Source: Rhodothermia bacterium (GTDB lineage: Bacteria > Bacteroidota > Rhodothermia > Rhodothermales > UBA2364). From it: 33,298 bases of DNA. The notes under the pieces are model-generated. The model had not been told where the DNA came from. It ran no database searches and saw nothing but the letters and a program-made list of their open reading frames with translations. The position numbers and the translations under genes were made by a program. Below are positions 16,376 through 24,593 of the stretch, one piece after another (within the stretch, counting starts at the first letter, position 1; every line of letters starts with the position of its first letter). The stretch is taken from assembly GCA_017303715.1 (NCBI GenBank), contig JAFLBZ010000044.1, positions 1-33,298 of the forward strand. Reading direction: 5' to 3'.

Positions 16376-17257
16376 ATGATGCTCCATAGAAAAATGAAAG
16401 TCTTTTATCTGTTCTTGTTGATGGCGTTCATGGGCGTAAATCCCATTCTGGCGCAACCTAAAAGCCGTGCAAATGGTGCTGTGCCATCAGTAAATTGGGT
16501 ACAAACGTATGGCGACCTCTTGGCGAAAGTCGTGACAAAAGACGGGCGGATACGGTACCATGTCCTGAAAAAGGAGGAGCCGGCATTTCATAGCGTGTTG
16601 CGATCCATCGAGACCTTCGACGCCAAGAAACTCCGGACAGACGAGGATAAACTGGCTTTTTGGGCAGATGCTTATAACCTTCTTATGCTGAAAAACCTTT
16701 TGGATGCGCCTGATGTGAAGGACATTATCGCCTCCGGAAAAGCAGATGCCTTTTTTAAAACGCCTTTTCTGGTCGCTGGAAATGCCTTGAGCTTAGACCA
16801 GATAGAACATGGTCTTCTGAGGCGGCAGCCCTCGATCAACGTTCCAGAACAACTTGCCGTGAAGCGGGTGGATCCGCGTTTGCATGTCGTTCTGAATTGT
16901 GGAGCCATCTCGTGTCCCGCCTTTTTGCCCGTTCCACTAAGCAAAGGGGCCTTAGAACTACAACTCAAAAAAGCAATGGCGGCCTTCGTGAATGGGGCGC
17001 AACATTTCCGCTTGGACAAGCAAAAAAATGAATGGGTGATAACCTCATTGGTACAGTGGTTTGGTACGGACTTTGACCTTGCGGAAAAAAAAGGGGGAGA
17101 TTTTTTATTGGGCTTTATGTCCACCAATCGCCCAGATTATGCTGCTTGGAAACGCCTTTTATCCAATAAAGACGGTAAAACCTTGGCAGGATTGACGGTT
17201 TTTGAAGGAAAGAAGGTACGGTTTGTCTATAATTGGCAACCCAATCGCGGCGATTAA
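16376..17257 (+). CDS. Secreted DUF547-domain protein
   Basis: The 293-residue protein has a signal peptide (MKVFYLFLLMAFMGVNPILA, ending LAQ). The second in-frame Met at 16394 gives the more typical signal, so the start may be 18 bases later. Residues about 60-230 form a DUF547 domain with its hallmark segments FWADAYNLLMLKNLL, then DPRLHVVLNCGAISCP and SSLVQWFGTDF-like sequence (here TSLVQWFGTDFDLAEKKGG). The function of DUF547 is unknown; some plant homologues are fused to other domains. The two Cys of the NCGAISCP segment could form a disulfide or bind metal. The gene is monocistronic and ends at a shared terminator with the convergent peptidase gene. Confidence 0.9.
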   Translation: MMLHRKMKVFYLFLLMAFMGVNPILAQPKSRANGAVPSVNWVQTYGDLLAKVVTKDGRIRYHVLKKEEPAFHSVLRSIETFDAKKLRTDEDKLAFWADAYNLLMLKNLLDAPDVKDIIASGKADAFFKTPFLVAGNALSLDQIEHGLLRRQPSINVPEQLAVKRVDPRLHVVLNCGAISCPAFLPVPLSKGALELQLKKAMAAFVNGAQHFRLDKQKNEWVITSLVQWFGTDFDLAEKKGGDFLLGFMSTNRPDYAAWKRLLSNKDGKTLAGLTVFEGKKVRFVYNWQPNRGD

Positions 17258-17340
17258 TTCACGTCTCCGCCCTAAAAGGGGCAGTGTAATCGAAACCAAC
17301 CACCAACCCCTAAAAACCAAATCACGTTGAAAAACAGAAA

Positions 17341-17380
17341 AAAGGCATCCCCTCTGAAGCGAAGAGATGCCCTTTTAAAA
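17341..17380. terminator. Bidirectional terminator between the DUF547 and M24 peptidase genes
   Basis: Bases 17344-17349 (ggcatc) pair with 17366-17371 (gatgcc), with extra pairing inside (tct/aga). A-rich and T-rich runs flank the stem on both sides (gaaaaaa before, cttttaaaa after), so it can act on either strand. Confidence 0.75.
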
Positions 17381-17403
17381 AAATAATGTCGTTATTAGGC
17401 TTT

Positions 17404-18849
17404 TTATTTTTCGGAGAGTTTGCCATTAGACAAGTTGCCAAGTCCTTTTTTGCGCATCGCTGCTTCGATGTCGGCCACGCTACGTGGTGCAATGCCGGAA
17501 AGCAATTTAAGACCATCTTTTGTAGCAAGGTAATCGTCTTCAATTCGGACGCCAATATTCCACCATTTGGGATCTACCTCATCGGACGGTTTGATATAAA
17601 TCCCCGGCTCGATGGTAAAGACCATTCCTTCTTCGATTTTGTTGCCACCCCAGTCATGCACATCTAAGCCAATGTGGTGTGCCACGCCGTGTAAAGTGAA
17701 ATTTCTGAACTTGCTACGTTCTTTAAGGAGTCCCAATTCCATTAGCCCATCAGCAATTACATTATGAGCAACAATGGACAATTGATTGAGTGGGGTTCCC
17801 AATTTTCCGGCATCCGCAGCGGCATTTTGGGCTTTTAGGCACAACTCATAAATGGCCTTTTGTTCAGGCGAAAACTTCCCATTTGCTGGAAAAGTTCTCG
17901 TGATATCGGCGGTATAGCCCATATACTCGGCAGCGGCATCAATGAGGATCATATCCCCATTCTTAATTTGCCGACGGTTTGTGTTGTAGTGTAAAATGGT
18001 CGTGTTTTCCCCACTCCCAACAATCGAAGGATAACCGGGGAAGGCGGCGCCGTTCATTTGATAAACATATTCCAAAATGGCCTCCAATTGGTATTCAAAC
18101 ATGCCCGGCTCTGCACTTTGCATGGCTTCGAGGTGTGCCGTTGCCGAGATGTCTATGGCTTTTTGGAGGACTTGCATTTCTTCTGGTTGCTTAATGCCCC
18201 GCAATTCCCTCATGATTTGCGGCAAAAGATCACGGTTTGGAGAAAGTTTACGCTCTGTAAACTGAGTTTTGAGGTAAGAAATGCTCTTCGTGATGATTGG
18301 CATCCAGCGGGGGTTGGGTGCTTCCACACCTGCTAACCCATCTTGAAAGGGCATGTGAAACACTTTGTATTTATTGGAATCCAAGAGTTTGCCTAAAACT
18401 TCCTCAAAGCGGGTATTGTCTAAGGCGAGGGCAACGCCCAATTCTTTCATTGCACGGTCTGCTCCGAACAGACGGCCATTCCATGTTTCCGTTTGTGGAT
18501 TTCTGGGGGGGACAAAGAGGATTTCTTTTACCGTCTTACCATCCACTTCGATGCCTGCTGGAGACAACAACAAAAAGGTTCCTTCTTCGTGCGAGCCTGT
18601 AAGGTAATAGGTATTGCGGTCGGGTTGGTACTCAAACTCGGTATCGTTAGAGCGGTTGCGCAAGGGGTTGTTTAGGAAAATGGCCAAGGCATCTGGTGGT
18701 AATTTGGCCAATACCGCTTCACGACGGTTTTTCGTAAAATTGGCGGATAGCCCAACGTCATAGCGCGCCGGATAATCCGGAAGTGGGGTTTGGGCGAAGG
18801 CAGGTAGGTAAACCGCTAAGGTTAGAACAACAACGAATAGGCGTTTCAT
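17404..18849 (-). CDS. Secreted Xaa-Pro aminopeptidase-like protein (M24B family)
   Basis: M24B enzymes remove the N-terminal residue of peptides whose second residue is proline, using two metal ions. The five metal ligands can be placed: Asp304 and Asp315 (LIDAAAEYMGYTADITRTFP), His391 (HGVAHHIGLDVHD), Glu414 (TIEPGIYI) and Glu437 (VRIEDDYL). An N-terminal creatinase/AMP_N domain covers about residues 25-190. I start at MKRLFVVVL (18849), which gives a clean signal peptide ending AFAQ and 481 residues. The upstream in-frame ATG at 18897 lies within a promoter -7 element and is unlikely to be used. The signal peptide means it acts in the periplasm, unlike the cytoplasmic E. coli PepP. A final segment of about 30 residues after the catalytic domain is Lys-rich. 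Confidence 0.93.
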   Translation of the reverse strand: MKRLFVVVLTLAVYLPAFAQTPLPDYPARYDVGLSANFTKNRREAVLAKLPPDALAIFLNNPLRNRSNDTEFEYQPDRNTYYLTGSHEEGTFLLLSPAGIEVDGKTVKEILFVPPRNPQTETWNGRLFGADRAMKELGVALALDNTRFEEVLGKLLDSNKYKVFHMPFQDGLAGVEAPNPRWMPIITKSISYLKTQFTERKLSPNRDLLPQIMRELRGIKQPEEMQVLQKAIDISATAHLEAMQSAEPGMFEYQLEAILEYVYQMNGAAFPGYPSIVGSGENTTILHYNTNRRQIKNGDMILIDAAAEYMGYTADITRTFPANGKFSPEQKAIYELCLKAQNAAADAGKLGTPLNQLSIVAHNVIADGLMELGLLKERSKFRNFTLHGVAHHIGLDVHDWGGNKIEEGMVFTIEPGIYIKPSDEVDPKWWNIGVRIEDDYLATKDGLKLLSGIAPRSVADIEAAMRKKGLGNLSNGKLSEK

Positions 18850-18886
18850 GTGTATTTGATTTAGGGATTGTGACAAAGGCATGACG

Positions 18887-18916
18887 CAAATATACATATA
18901 AGGTTACGGAAATAAA
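18887..18916 (-). promoter_or_regulatory. Bacteroidota-type promoter of the M24 peptidase gene
   Basis: Read on the minus strand, a TTT (18914-18916) is followed after 19 bases by TATATTTG (18887-18894). This fits the Bacteroidota consensus TTG-N19-TAnnTTTG with one mismatch. It lies about 38 bases upstream of the chosen start codon. Confidence 0.6.
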
Positions 18917-19097
18917 AAAACGGGAAAACAACGTGAGTAGTAGGCTAAGGTTGGGCTACAAATCTTGCACTGCTACTAAGAATATTTAGCCTACATTCTG
19001 GCGGCGGCATTATAGAAATCCGATTCCCAAGGATAAAAATGAAACCGATGCCGGAAGCATCAAACGTATATAGAAAATGGTTTGATGGGTTTTATTC

Positions 19098-19162
19098 GAC
19101 TCCAAAGGGGTCACATATGGTTTTGATTTTGTTTTTCTACAAACATGGTATCCCTTTGGGAT
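19098..19162. repeat. Paired REP-like palindromes
   Basis: Two short palindromes, gactccaaaggggtc (19098-19112, one mismatch) and atccctttgggat (19150-19162, perfect), flank a T-rich spacer containing gtttttctacaaacatgg. This arrangement resembles dispersed palindromic repeats of Bacteroidota. The rest of 18917-19097 shows no gene. Confidence 0.65.
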
Positions 19163-19297
19163 ATGAATAATATTATTGGAAGCTTGGACAAACAGACCGT
19201 GATCTGTATCGGGCTTTTTTTTGGGCCAGCAATTCTTTTTCTATGGGCCGCCCTGCCTTTTTATGATGGTGTTCGTGCTTTTATACCTCTCGATTAA
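19163..19297 (+). CDS. Possible small membrane protein (44 residues)
   Basis: An ATG at 19163, directly after the REP-like pair, opens a 44-codon frame ending at 19297. The peptide has a short polar start (MNNIIGSLDKQ), one strongly hydrophobic helix (TVICIGLFFGPAILFLWAAL) and the tail PFYDGVRAFIPLD. It overlaps the 3' end of the convergent mpl gene by 17 bases. No good ribosome binding site is visible and the frame may be a chance event, so this is a candidate only. Confidence 0.25.
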   Translation: MNNIIGSLDKQTVICIGLFFGPAILFLWAALPFYDGVRAFIPLD

Positions 19298-20765
19298 GCC
19301 GTATGGCGTCTAAAAGTTTATTGTGAATGCCGCCAAAACCACCATTGGACATGATAAGAACCACATCACCGGATTTTACCACACCAACCAAATTGGGGAG
19401 CAATTGATCTGCACTTGGGTAATGCTCGGCTGGAATGCCAGTACGAGAAATTTGTTGCGTAACGTAGTTCACATCCATAAAGTTATTCGGATCATCATTG
19501 TGGCGTAGCGGCGGGGCACTGATAAAAACGTGATGGGCGCGGTCAAAAGCCTTTGCATAGGCTTCCTCAAAGACCTTGCGACGACTGGAGTTGGAGCGGG
19601 GTTCAAAAACCGCAACAACCCTCCGGTTAGGCCAATGTTCACGAATGGCGGCAATGGTGGCCTCTACTGCGGTGGGGTGATGCGCAAAGTCATCCACCAC
19701 TACCACATTGCGTTCGATGCCACGAACTTCTTGCCTGCGTTTAAGCCCCCGAAAACTGGCAAAGGCGGCGGAAATTTCAGCGTGCGTTAGTCCTTCCGCA
19801 AGTGCAATTGTTAACACGCCTAAGGCATTGCTCAGGTTATGCTTGCCCGACATCGGAAAGAACATTTCTGGAAGCCGTTCACCCAAGACAATCGGGGTGA
19901 AAAATTGCCCACCTTCCACGGGGCGTATATCGGTAGCGGTGACGTGGTAACCTTCATCCTGCAAGCCATAAAATTGTACACGAGCCTTGCTAAATGAAGC
20001 GAGATCCCGAACAGCCGCGGCATCTCCACACAGTGCAAGCGTCCCGGTGGGATCTACAATACCTGCAAATTGTTGGAAGGCTTCCCGATACATGTCCCAA
20101 GAATCGTAGATGTCTGCATGGTCGTATTCCATAGATGTTACAATGGCGGACGTTGGACGATAGTGCAGGAATTTGGGGCGTTTATCGAAGTAGGCACTGT
20201 CGTATTCATCGCCCTCCACCACAAAATGTGCCCCTTTCCCCACACGGTAACTGGTTCCGGTATTGGTCATCACCCCACCGATCAGGTATCCGGGGTCTCT
20301 GCCCGCGTGTAGAAATGTGTGCGCAAGGATGCCTGTAGTCGTGGTTTTGCCATGCGTTCCGGCCACCACCAAAGAGCGTTTCTCGTTTAAGAAAAAATGT
20401 GCCAATGCTTCAGGAAATGACTGCTGAACAAGTCCATTTTCTCGGGCATAGGCTGCCTCTGGATGTGTAGGCGTACAAGCATTGCCCGTAATTACCAAGC
20501 TTGGCGGTGGTTGCAGGTGTGTGGTATCATATCCTTCGTGGAATAGAATGCCCATTTCCCGCAAACGGGTACTCATGGGCGGCCAAGCTGCTTCGTCTGC
20601 GCCTTTTACCTCATACCCTGCTTCTTTGAACAAACCAGCAAGCGAACCCATTCCGGTTCCGCAAATGCCGATCAGATATACGTCTTGGATTTGGGAGGCT
20701 GGAGGAACTTCAGGTCTTTGAAAAATGCGTAAATGGGCATCCGGAAAATCGGATAAGGATCTCAT
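19281..20765 (-). CDS. mpl: UDP-N-acetylmuramate:L-alanyl-gamma-D-glutamyl-meso-diaminopimelate ligase
   Basis: Mpl joins the recycled tripeptide L-Ala-D-Glu-mDAP to UDP-MurNAc and so returns cell-wall fragments to peptidoglycan synthesis in the cytoplasm. The protein shows the Mur-ligase three-domain order. The N-terminal Rossmann part has GICGTGMGSLAGL and the Mpl-typical PPMSTRLREMGI. The ATP-binding loop is GTHGKTTT (residues 136-143). The central segment EGDEYDSAYFDKRPKFLHY is typical of Mpl rather than MurC. The C-terminal domain has DDFAHHPTAV and FEPRSNSSRR. I start at 20765 (MRSLSDFPD, 494 residues). The longer frame to 20831 would run into the preceding gene. It lies 25 bases after the tlpA-like gene and is probably its operon partner. 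The presence of mpl implies a meso-DAP peptidoglycan. Confidence 0.96.
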   Translation of the reverse strand: MRSLSDFPDAHLRIFQRPEVPPASQIQDVYLIGICGTGMGSLAGLFKEAGYEVKGADEAAWPPMSTRLREMGILFHEGYDTTHLQPPPSLVITGNACTPTHPEAAYARENGLVQQSFPEALAHFFLNEKRSLVVAGTHGKTTTTGILAHTFLHAGRDPGYLIGGVMTNTGTSYRVGKGAHFVVEGDEYDSAYFDKRPKFLHYRPTSAIVTSMEYDHADIYDSWDMYREAFQQFAGIVDPTGTLALCGDAAAVRDLASFSKARVQFYGLQDEGYHVTATDIRPVEGGQFFTPIVLGERLPEMFFPMSGKHNLSNALGVLTIALAEGLTHAEISAAFASFRGLKRRQEVRGIERNVVVVDDFAHHPTAVEATIAAIREHWPNRRVVAVFEPRSNSSRRKVFEEAYAKAFDRAHHVFISAPPLRHNDDPNNFMDVNYVTQQISRTGIPAEHYPSADQLLPNLVGVVKSGDVVLIMSNGGFGGIHNKLLDAIRLNREV

Positions 20766-20790
20766 ATTCTTTGATAACTGCTGGTTTAGG

Positions 20791-21342
20791 TTAAGAGCCG
20801 GAGGCTTGTGCCAAAAGTGCCTGAAAAGCAAGCAGGCTTTGTCCGCCTTGTACGCCCACCATCACACTTCCATCTTTACGAATTACATAGGTGGTTGGGA
20901 GTACGTCCGATAGGGCAGGGTCTAAAAAAGCCAAATCTTGATCGGGTGCATCACTGTCCAATTGGCGAAAGGTTAGATTCAATTTATTTTTCTGGAGAAA
21001 CGCTTGAACTTCGGCCCCTTTGTCGGCGGGATCATCCATTGAAAGGGCAAGAACCGCAACATTTGGGTTTTTTTCTGCAAATGTTGCCAGATCCGGAAGT
21101 TCTCGAATACAAGGTGGGCACCATGTGGCCCAAAGGTTTAGAAAAACAATCTTTCCTTTTTGGGCTTCGAGCCATTGCTTTAGGTCTTTACTGGTCATCA
21201 GCAACTTAGAAGCATCACCAGTGCTTTTTTTGGTTTCTTGTGGAACGGAGGGGTCGGTGCATCCCATGAATCCATAGGAGGAAATTACGGTGACCAAAGT
21301 AAAAGCAACAAAGCGAATCTTGGTGTGCATTATCGGGATCAT
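20791..21342 (-). CDS. TlpA-like thioredoxin lipoprotein
   Basis: The 183-residue protein has a lipoprotein signal with the lipobox FMGC and Cys28 as the likely acylated residue. The second Met at 21330 (MHTKIRFVAF) is another possible start. A thioredoxin-fold domain follows at about residues 50-180. Its active site W-C-P-P-C has Cys75 and Cys78 (LNLWATWCPPC), and the cis-proline region is LPTTYVI. TlpA/ResA proteins act outside the cytoplasm as thiol-disulfide reductants, for example in cytochrome c maturation. The WCPPC centre fits this group, but no cytochrome maturation genes are near, so the client is unknown. It is transcribed divergently from the LolA-like gene at 21416 and is followed closely by mpl. 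Confidence 0.9.
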   Translation of the reverse strand: MIPIMHTKIRFVAFTLVTVISSYGFMGCTDPSVPQETKKSTGDASKLLMTSKDLKQWLEAQKGKIVFLNLWATWCPPCIRELPDLATFAEKNPNVAVLALSMDDPADKGAEVQAFLQKNKLNLTFRQLDSDAPDQDLAFLDPALSDVLPTTYVIRKDGSVMVGVQGGQSLLAFQALLAQASGS

Positions 21343-21375
21343 TAAGTCTTAAAAGCTTGATGGTAAAGATTAAAT

Positions 21376-21389
21376 AAATTACGTAATTT
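21376..21389. promoter_or_regulatory. 14-bp palindrome between divergent genes, possible operator
   Basis: AAATTACGTAATTT is a perfect palindrome centred in the 73-base gap between the tlpA-like gene (minus) and the LolA-like gene (plus). Its place fits a binding site acting on both promoters, but AT-rich palindromes also arise by chance. Confidence 0.35.
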
Positions 21390-21415
21390 TAAGGCCATTC
21401 AAACCATCCTATTTT

Positions 21416-22183
21416 ATGATCTATATGAACCTATTACGGAAAACGCTCATCTTGGGCTTGTTAACGTTGTCCATTACAGTGTCTCATGCACAAACTGGCT
21501 CTAACACCTCCGAGACTGGTCGGAATTTACTTTTACAAGCTGTCCAATATTGTGGGAGTGCCGAGGCGTTCAAATCGCTTAAAGCCCTGCAAGTACAAGC
21601 CACGTCTAAGCTACACCAAGCCGCAACCCCCATAGAAGTAAAAACGGATCGGATATATGTGTTCCCCACCAAAGTGATAACCAAAATTTTCGTGACGGGT
21701 CAACAAGCTGCCGAAATTATCAATGGCGACAAGGCTTTTCATGTCTTGAATGGGGTTCGACTTGAGTTGTCTAAGGCGGAAACACGACGAATGCGTATGT
21801 TGCAATGGGCCGAATTGCCTTTTTTGCTATCTCAGGCGAACGATCCAACCCTGAAGGTGGACTTTGCGGGCACAAGTACCGTTGAAGATCGTGCCGTAAA
21901 TGTGGTTTTGATTTTGCCTCCGGGAGAAAAAGAGGTGGTTCAACTCTACTTGGATGCCGAGTCTGGGAAACCCATTACCCTTATTTTTGTGGATCAGGGC
22001 AATCCGCAGAACCCCGTTGGATATTGGACTTATCGGGATTGGAAAAAAGTCGGCAACTTCCAATTCCCACATAAAATGACCTTGTATGCGAATGATAAAA
22101 CCGTACAAGAAACACAATGGGATGCGGTAAGCATCAATCCCGATGTGGACGAAAACATTTTTTTAGGGCAATTGGATGAATAG
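21416..22183 (+). CDS. Periplasmic LolA/LolB-like protein
   Basis: The 255-residue protein has a signal peptide (start MIYMNLLRK; MNLLRK at 21425 is equally possible; cleavage likely after SHAQ). The remainder reads as the open beta-barrel type of LolA-like outer membrane lipoprotein-sorting proteins in Bacteroidota. Successive strands include IEVKTDRIYVFPTKVITKIF, AAEIINGDKAFHV, then LYLDAESGKPITLIFV and YWTYRDWKKVGNFQFPHKMT. The final segment (SINPDVDENIF) is typical of this family. True LolA carries lipoproteins between membranes, but many such Bacteroidota proteins have no tested role. Its last 8 bases overlap the next gene, which encodes a lipoprotein, so the two are translationally coupled and may work together. 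Confidence 0.65.
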   Translation: MIYMNLLRKTLILGLLTLSITVSHAQTGSNTSETGRNLLLQAVQYCGSAEAFKSLKALQVQATSKLHQAATPIEVKTDRIYVFPTKVITKIFVTGQQAAEIINGDKAFHVLNGVRLELSKAETRRMRMLQWAELPFLLSQANDPTLKVDFAGTSTVEDRAVNVVLILPPGEKEVVQLYLDAESGKPITLIFVDQGNPQNPVGYWTYRDWKKVGNFQFPHKMTLYANDKTVQETQWDAVSINPDVDENIFLGQLDE

Positions 22184-23003
22184 CTTATACCATTTTGTGC
22201 GAAAAGATAGCCTGAAAATGCTGCCCATATTGGCTTTCTGTTGGGGGTTCATGTTTACGAGCTGCCAGCGAGAAAAGCCTGTACAAGCCAAAGACGTCAT
22301 AATACGGGCGCAGAAGATACATGGATCTCACCTTTTGGATCGTGCAAAGGTCGAGTTTGTTTTTAGGGGTAAAAAATTTGAGGTACTCCGTTTTAACGGC
22401 CAATATCAGTACAAACGCCAATATCAGGATTCTACGGGTATTTTTGAGGAATATTTGACCAATGAGGGTGTTTCACGTATCCGTAATGGTAAACCGCAAA
22501 CGTTATCCGATGACGAAAAAGCCCAAATAGAGACTGCCCTAAACTCTGTTGTATATTTCGCCCTTTTGCCTTATAACCTGAAAGATAAAGCCGTTCAAGC
22601 AAAATATTTAGGAACGGTTCAGGTGGAAGGACAGCCTTACCACCAAATAGAAGTGCACTTTGCTGAACAGGCCGGCGGAAAAGATTGGCAGGATCGCTAT
22701 ATCTACTGGTTCCACCAAAAAATGGGAACCATGGATTATTTGGCCTATTTTTATCACACTAACGAATCAGGTGCTCGTTTTAGGAAAGCCGCCAATCCAC
22801 GAATAATTTCAGGTGTACGGATCGCAGACTATTTGAACTACCGTGCCCCAGAAGGGGTGACCTCGGTGGTGCATGAAAATTTGTTATCCTTCCCACAGCG
22901 ATTTGAAAACGGCGAATTGGCCTTGCTGTCTGAAGTAAACTTGGAGCAAGTCACGATTACGCCATTAGCAGGTTCTTGGCGGGCTACACAGACAAAGCAT
23001 TGA
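22176..23003 (+). CDS. DUF6503-like lipoprotein
   Basis: The protein has 275 residues. The N-terminus is hydrophobic and ends in FTSC with Cys30, an acceptable lipobox. The Met at residue 15 could be the true start and would give a shorter signal. The rest is beta-rich and unbroken: AQKIHGSHLLDRAKVEFVFR, YEYKRQ-like strands (here QYQYKRQYQDSTG), then DRYIYWFHQKMGTMDYLAYF and GVRIADYLNYRAPEG. The KIHG...DRAKVEFVFRGK start and the tyrosine-rich second half resemble the Bacteroidota DUF6503 family; I rate the family name as likely but not certain. It overlaps the LolA-like gene by 8 bases (start codon inside the preceding frame). No enzymatic motif is visible. Confidence 0.65.
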   Translation: MNSLYHFVRKDSLKMLPILAFCWGFMFTSCQREKPVQAKDVIIRAQKIHGSHLLDRAKVEFVFRGKKFEVLRFNGQYQYKRQYQDSTGIFEEYLTNEGVSRIRNGKPQTLSDDEKAQIETALNSVVYFALLPYNLKDKAVQAKYLGTVQVEGQPYHQIEVHFAEQAGGKDWQDRYIYWFHQKMGTMDYLAYFYHTNESGARFRKAANPRIISGVRIADYLNYRAPEGVTSVVHENLLSFPQRFENGELALLSEVNLEQVTITPLAGSWRATQTKH

Positions 23004-23129
23004 GTTTAGGAAGAACAAACTGTATATTTCCAGATTGTAGATAGCGTTTGGGACTGAAGTTAGCTTCTTTTCCTGCGTGCTTTGGGGAATATCCACCCCG
23101 ACTCTATCCACCAAAAACAGAAATATATT

Positions 23130-23963
23130 ATGAGACCTTCTCACTTTTTTATGGTATTTGGCTTGTTTGGTTTACTGATGGGGACAACCGGCTGTAATCT
23201 GTTCAAAAAGCCGACCAGTACCAATCCCAATGGTGGCGGAACGGTTGTTGTGAATCCACCGCCAACCACAATTAATCCTCCTGCATTACAAACCGTTTTG
23301 GTCGGGACTTTCGACGATATTCGCACGGGCGGAATGTCTTTTGCCACCAGCCCTTCCTTTAGTCAGGCGCGTTCCGCGCTCCTCGCTCGTTTTCCCAGAA
23401 CGCGAATCGTGACCTTTTCAGCACTTACGACTGAAAATTTGGACAATGTTAAGGTGCTGATTTTACATGTTTTACGGGGGCAGAAACAGCAAATGACGCC
23501 GCTTACGCCCGCCGAACGCCAAAATCTGATTAACTTTGTAGCCAATGGCGGATCTGTATTCATCATGACGGATCATATTGATTTTAATGAGGCCAATCAA
23601 AGCCTCTTAGCGCCATTTAACATGAGCAGCCGAGGCGTTGTACGGGATATGAGTGTGGTCAATGTGTCCTCGCCAAGGAACAATTCCATCACAAATGGCC
23701 GATTTGGTGTTGTGAATAGCTTTTCTCAAAATTGGTCGGGTGGATTTTCCCGCGTGCCTTCTAATGCGCTACGGATTGCGGGCAATCAGCAAGGAGATGC
23801 TTTAGTGGTTTTTGAACCGCGCGTTATTTCCAATATTGCGGGAGCGGTAGTGCTTTTTTCGGATGTAAGTACTTTTATTGATGACAAGGCAACGGGCATG
23901 TACAGCACAAATGAGATTTTGTACCTCAATACCTTGGATTATTTGTTGGGAACTGCCCGCTAA
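23130..23963 (+). CDS. Lipoprotein with a DUF4350/GATase1-like domain
   Basis: I start at MRPSHFFMVFGLFG (23130), giving 277 residues with a clear lipobox (GTTGC, Cys22). An upstream frame to 23082 adds residues unlike a signal. After the Cys comes a Pro/Thr/Asn-rich linker (about 28-50). Residues about 55-275 look like a Rossmann-type fold of the GldG/DUF4350 kind: LVGTFDDIRTGGMSF, then VKVLILHVLRG, then LTPAERQNLINFVANGGSVF and IMTDHID, and later AGAVVLFSDVSTFIDD and the end NTLDYLLG. These domains bind something but lack a catalytic triad, and none is visible here. The function is unknown. A hairpin terminator follows. Confidence 0.6.
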   Translation: MRPSHFFMVFGLFGLLMGTTGCNLFKKPTSTNPNGGGTVVVNPPPTTINPPALQTVLVGTFDDIRTGGMSFATSPSFSQARSALLARFPRTRIVTFSALTTENLDNVKVLILHVLRGQKQQMTPLTPAERQNLINFVANGGSVFIMTDHIDFNEANQSLLAPFNMSSRGVVRDMSVVNVSSPRNNSITNGRFGVVNSFSQNWSGGFSRVPSNALRIAGNQQGDALVVFEPRVISNIAGAVVLFSDVSTFIDDKATGMYSTNEILYLNTLDYLLGTAR

Positions 23964-23976
23964 GAATACATTAAAG

Positions 23977-24008
23977 AAGGCGGTTCGGTATGGATCGCCT
24001 TTTTGTTT
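23977..24008 (+). terminator. Terminator after the lipoprotein gene
   Basis: Bases 23977-23982 (aaggcg) pair with 23996-24001 (cgcctt) across a 13-base loop. TTTTGTTT follows, running directly into the next start codon at 24009. Some read-through may feed the next gene. Confidence 0.65.
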
Positions 24009-24584
24009 ATGGAAAAAAATGCTTATCCGCCCTTCGTCCAAAAAACGCTTGATCGGTTTTTAGAACCGCAAGAAAAGGTTCGGTTTTCAGATACCAGCCA
24101 ACGCGATGCCATGCTCTTAGACCTCAGACGGCCACTTTTGATGGCCCTGCTATGGTTGATGCTGGTTTGGATTTTGTTGCTATGGCTTAATCCAAATTGG
24201 CCGCCAAAGTGGCAATGGTCACAAACGTTCCAGAATTGGGTCGGGATCGGTTTGGTGCTGTGGTCTCTTGGGCGCATCCTCTGGATGTTCGAAATAGCCT
24301 ACGAAGAGGTTTGGTATTTTGTAACCGACCGCCGATGTATTGTGGTGGCCAAAGGGCATTTTATCACCCATACCGATGATATGTACCCCGATCCTCAGGC
24401 CGAAATCCGTGTTGAGATACACCAAAACGGATGGGGAGATGTGTATTTTGAACGATTGCCCGAAGAAGATGATCATAGAAAAGCGGATTTGGAAATGTGC
24501 TTCTTCGGCATTCGAGACCACGAAGGTGCAAAGATCGCATTAGAGCAATTTACTAAAGAGCATCAACAAAAAAACGTAGATTAA
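24009..24584 (+). CDS. PH-domain membrane protein
   Basis: I start at the ATG at 24009 (MEKNAYPPF), 191 residues; a TTG six bases upstream is in frame but less likely. After a charged N-terminal part of about 45 residues come two membrane helices (PLLMALLWLMLVWILLLWL and WVGIGLVLWSLGRILWM). A bacterial PH-like domain follows, starting EEVWYFVTDRRCIVVAKG, the usual Y-x-(I/V)-T-(D/N)-x-R pattern of YdbT-type proteins. The role of such proteins is not known in general. The gene lies directly after a terminator hairpin and 9 bases before tsaC, so it may head the tsaC transcript. Confidence 0.65.
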   Translation: MEKNAYPPFVQKTLDRFLEPQEKVRFSDTSQRDAMLLDLRRPLLMALLWLMLVWILLLWLNPNWPPKWQWSQTFQNWVGIGLVLWSLGRILWMFEIAYEEVWYFVTDRRCIVVAKGHFITHTDDMYPDPQAEIRVEIHQNGWGDVYFERLPEEDDHRKADLEMCFFGIRDHEGAKIALEQFTKEHQQKNVD

Positions 24585-24593
24585 ACCTTCAAT

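Noticed and set aside
18360-18610. Plus-strand frames of 60-101 residues opposite the M24 peptidase gene
   Set aside because: They are shadows of a strongly supported minus-strand gene and have no family signal.
24003-24008. TTG start six bases before the PH-domain gene
   Set aside because: An ATG follows two codons later and the TTG lies inside the T-run of the preceding terminator.
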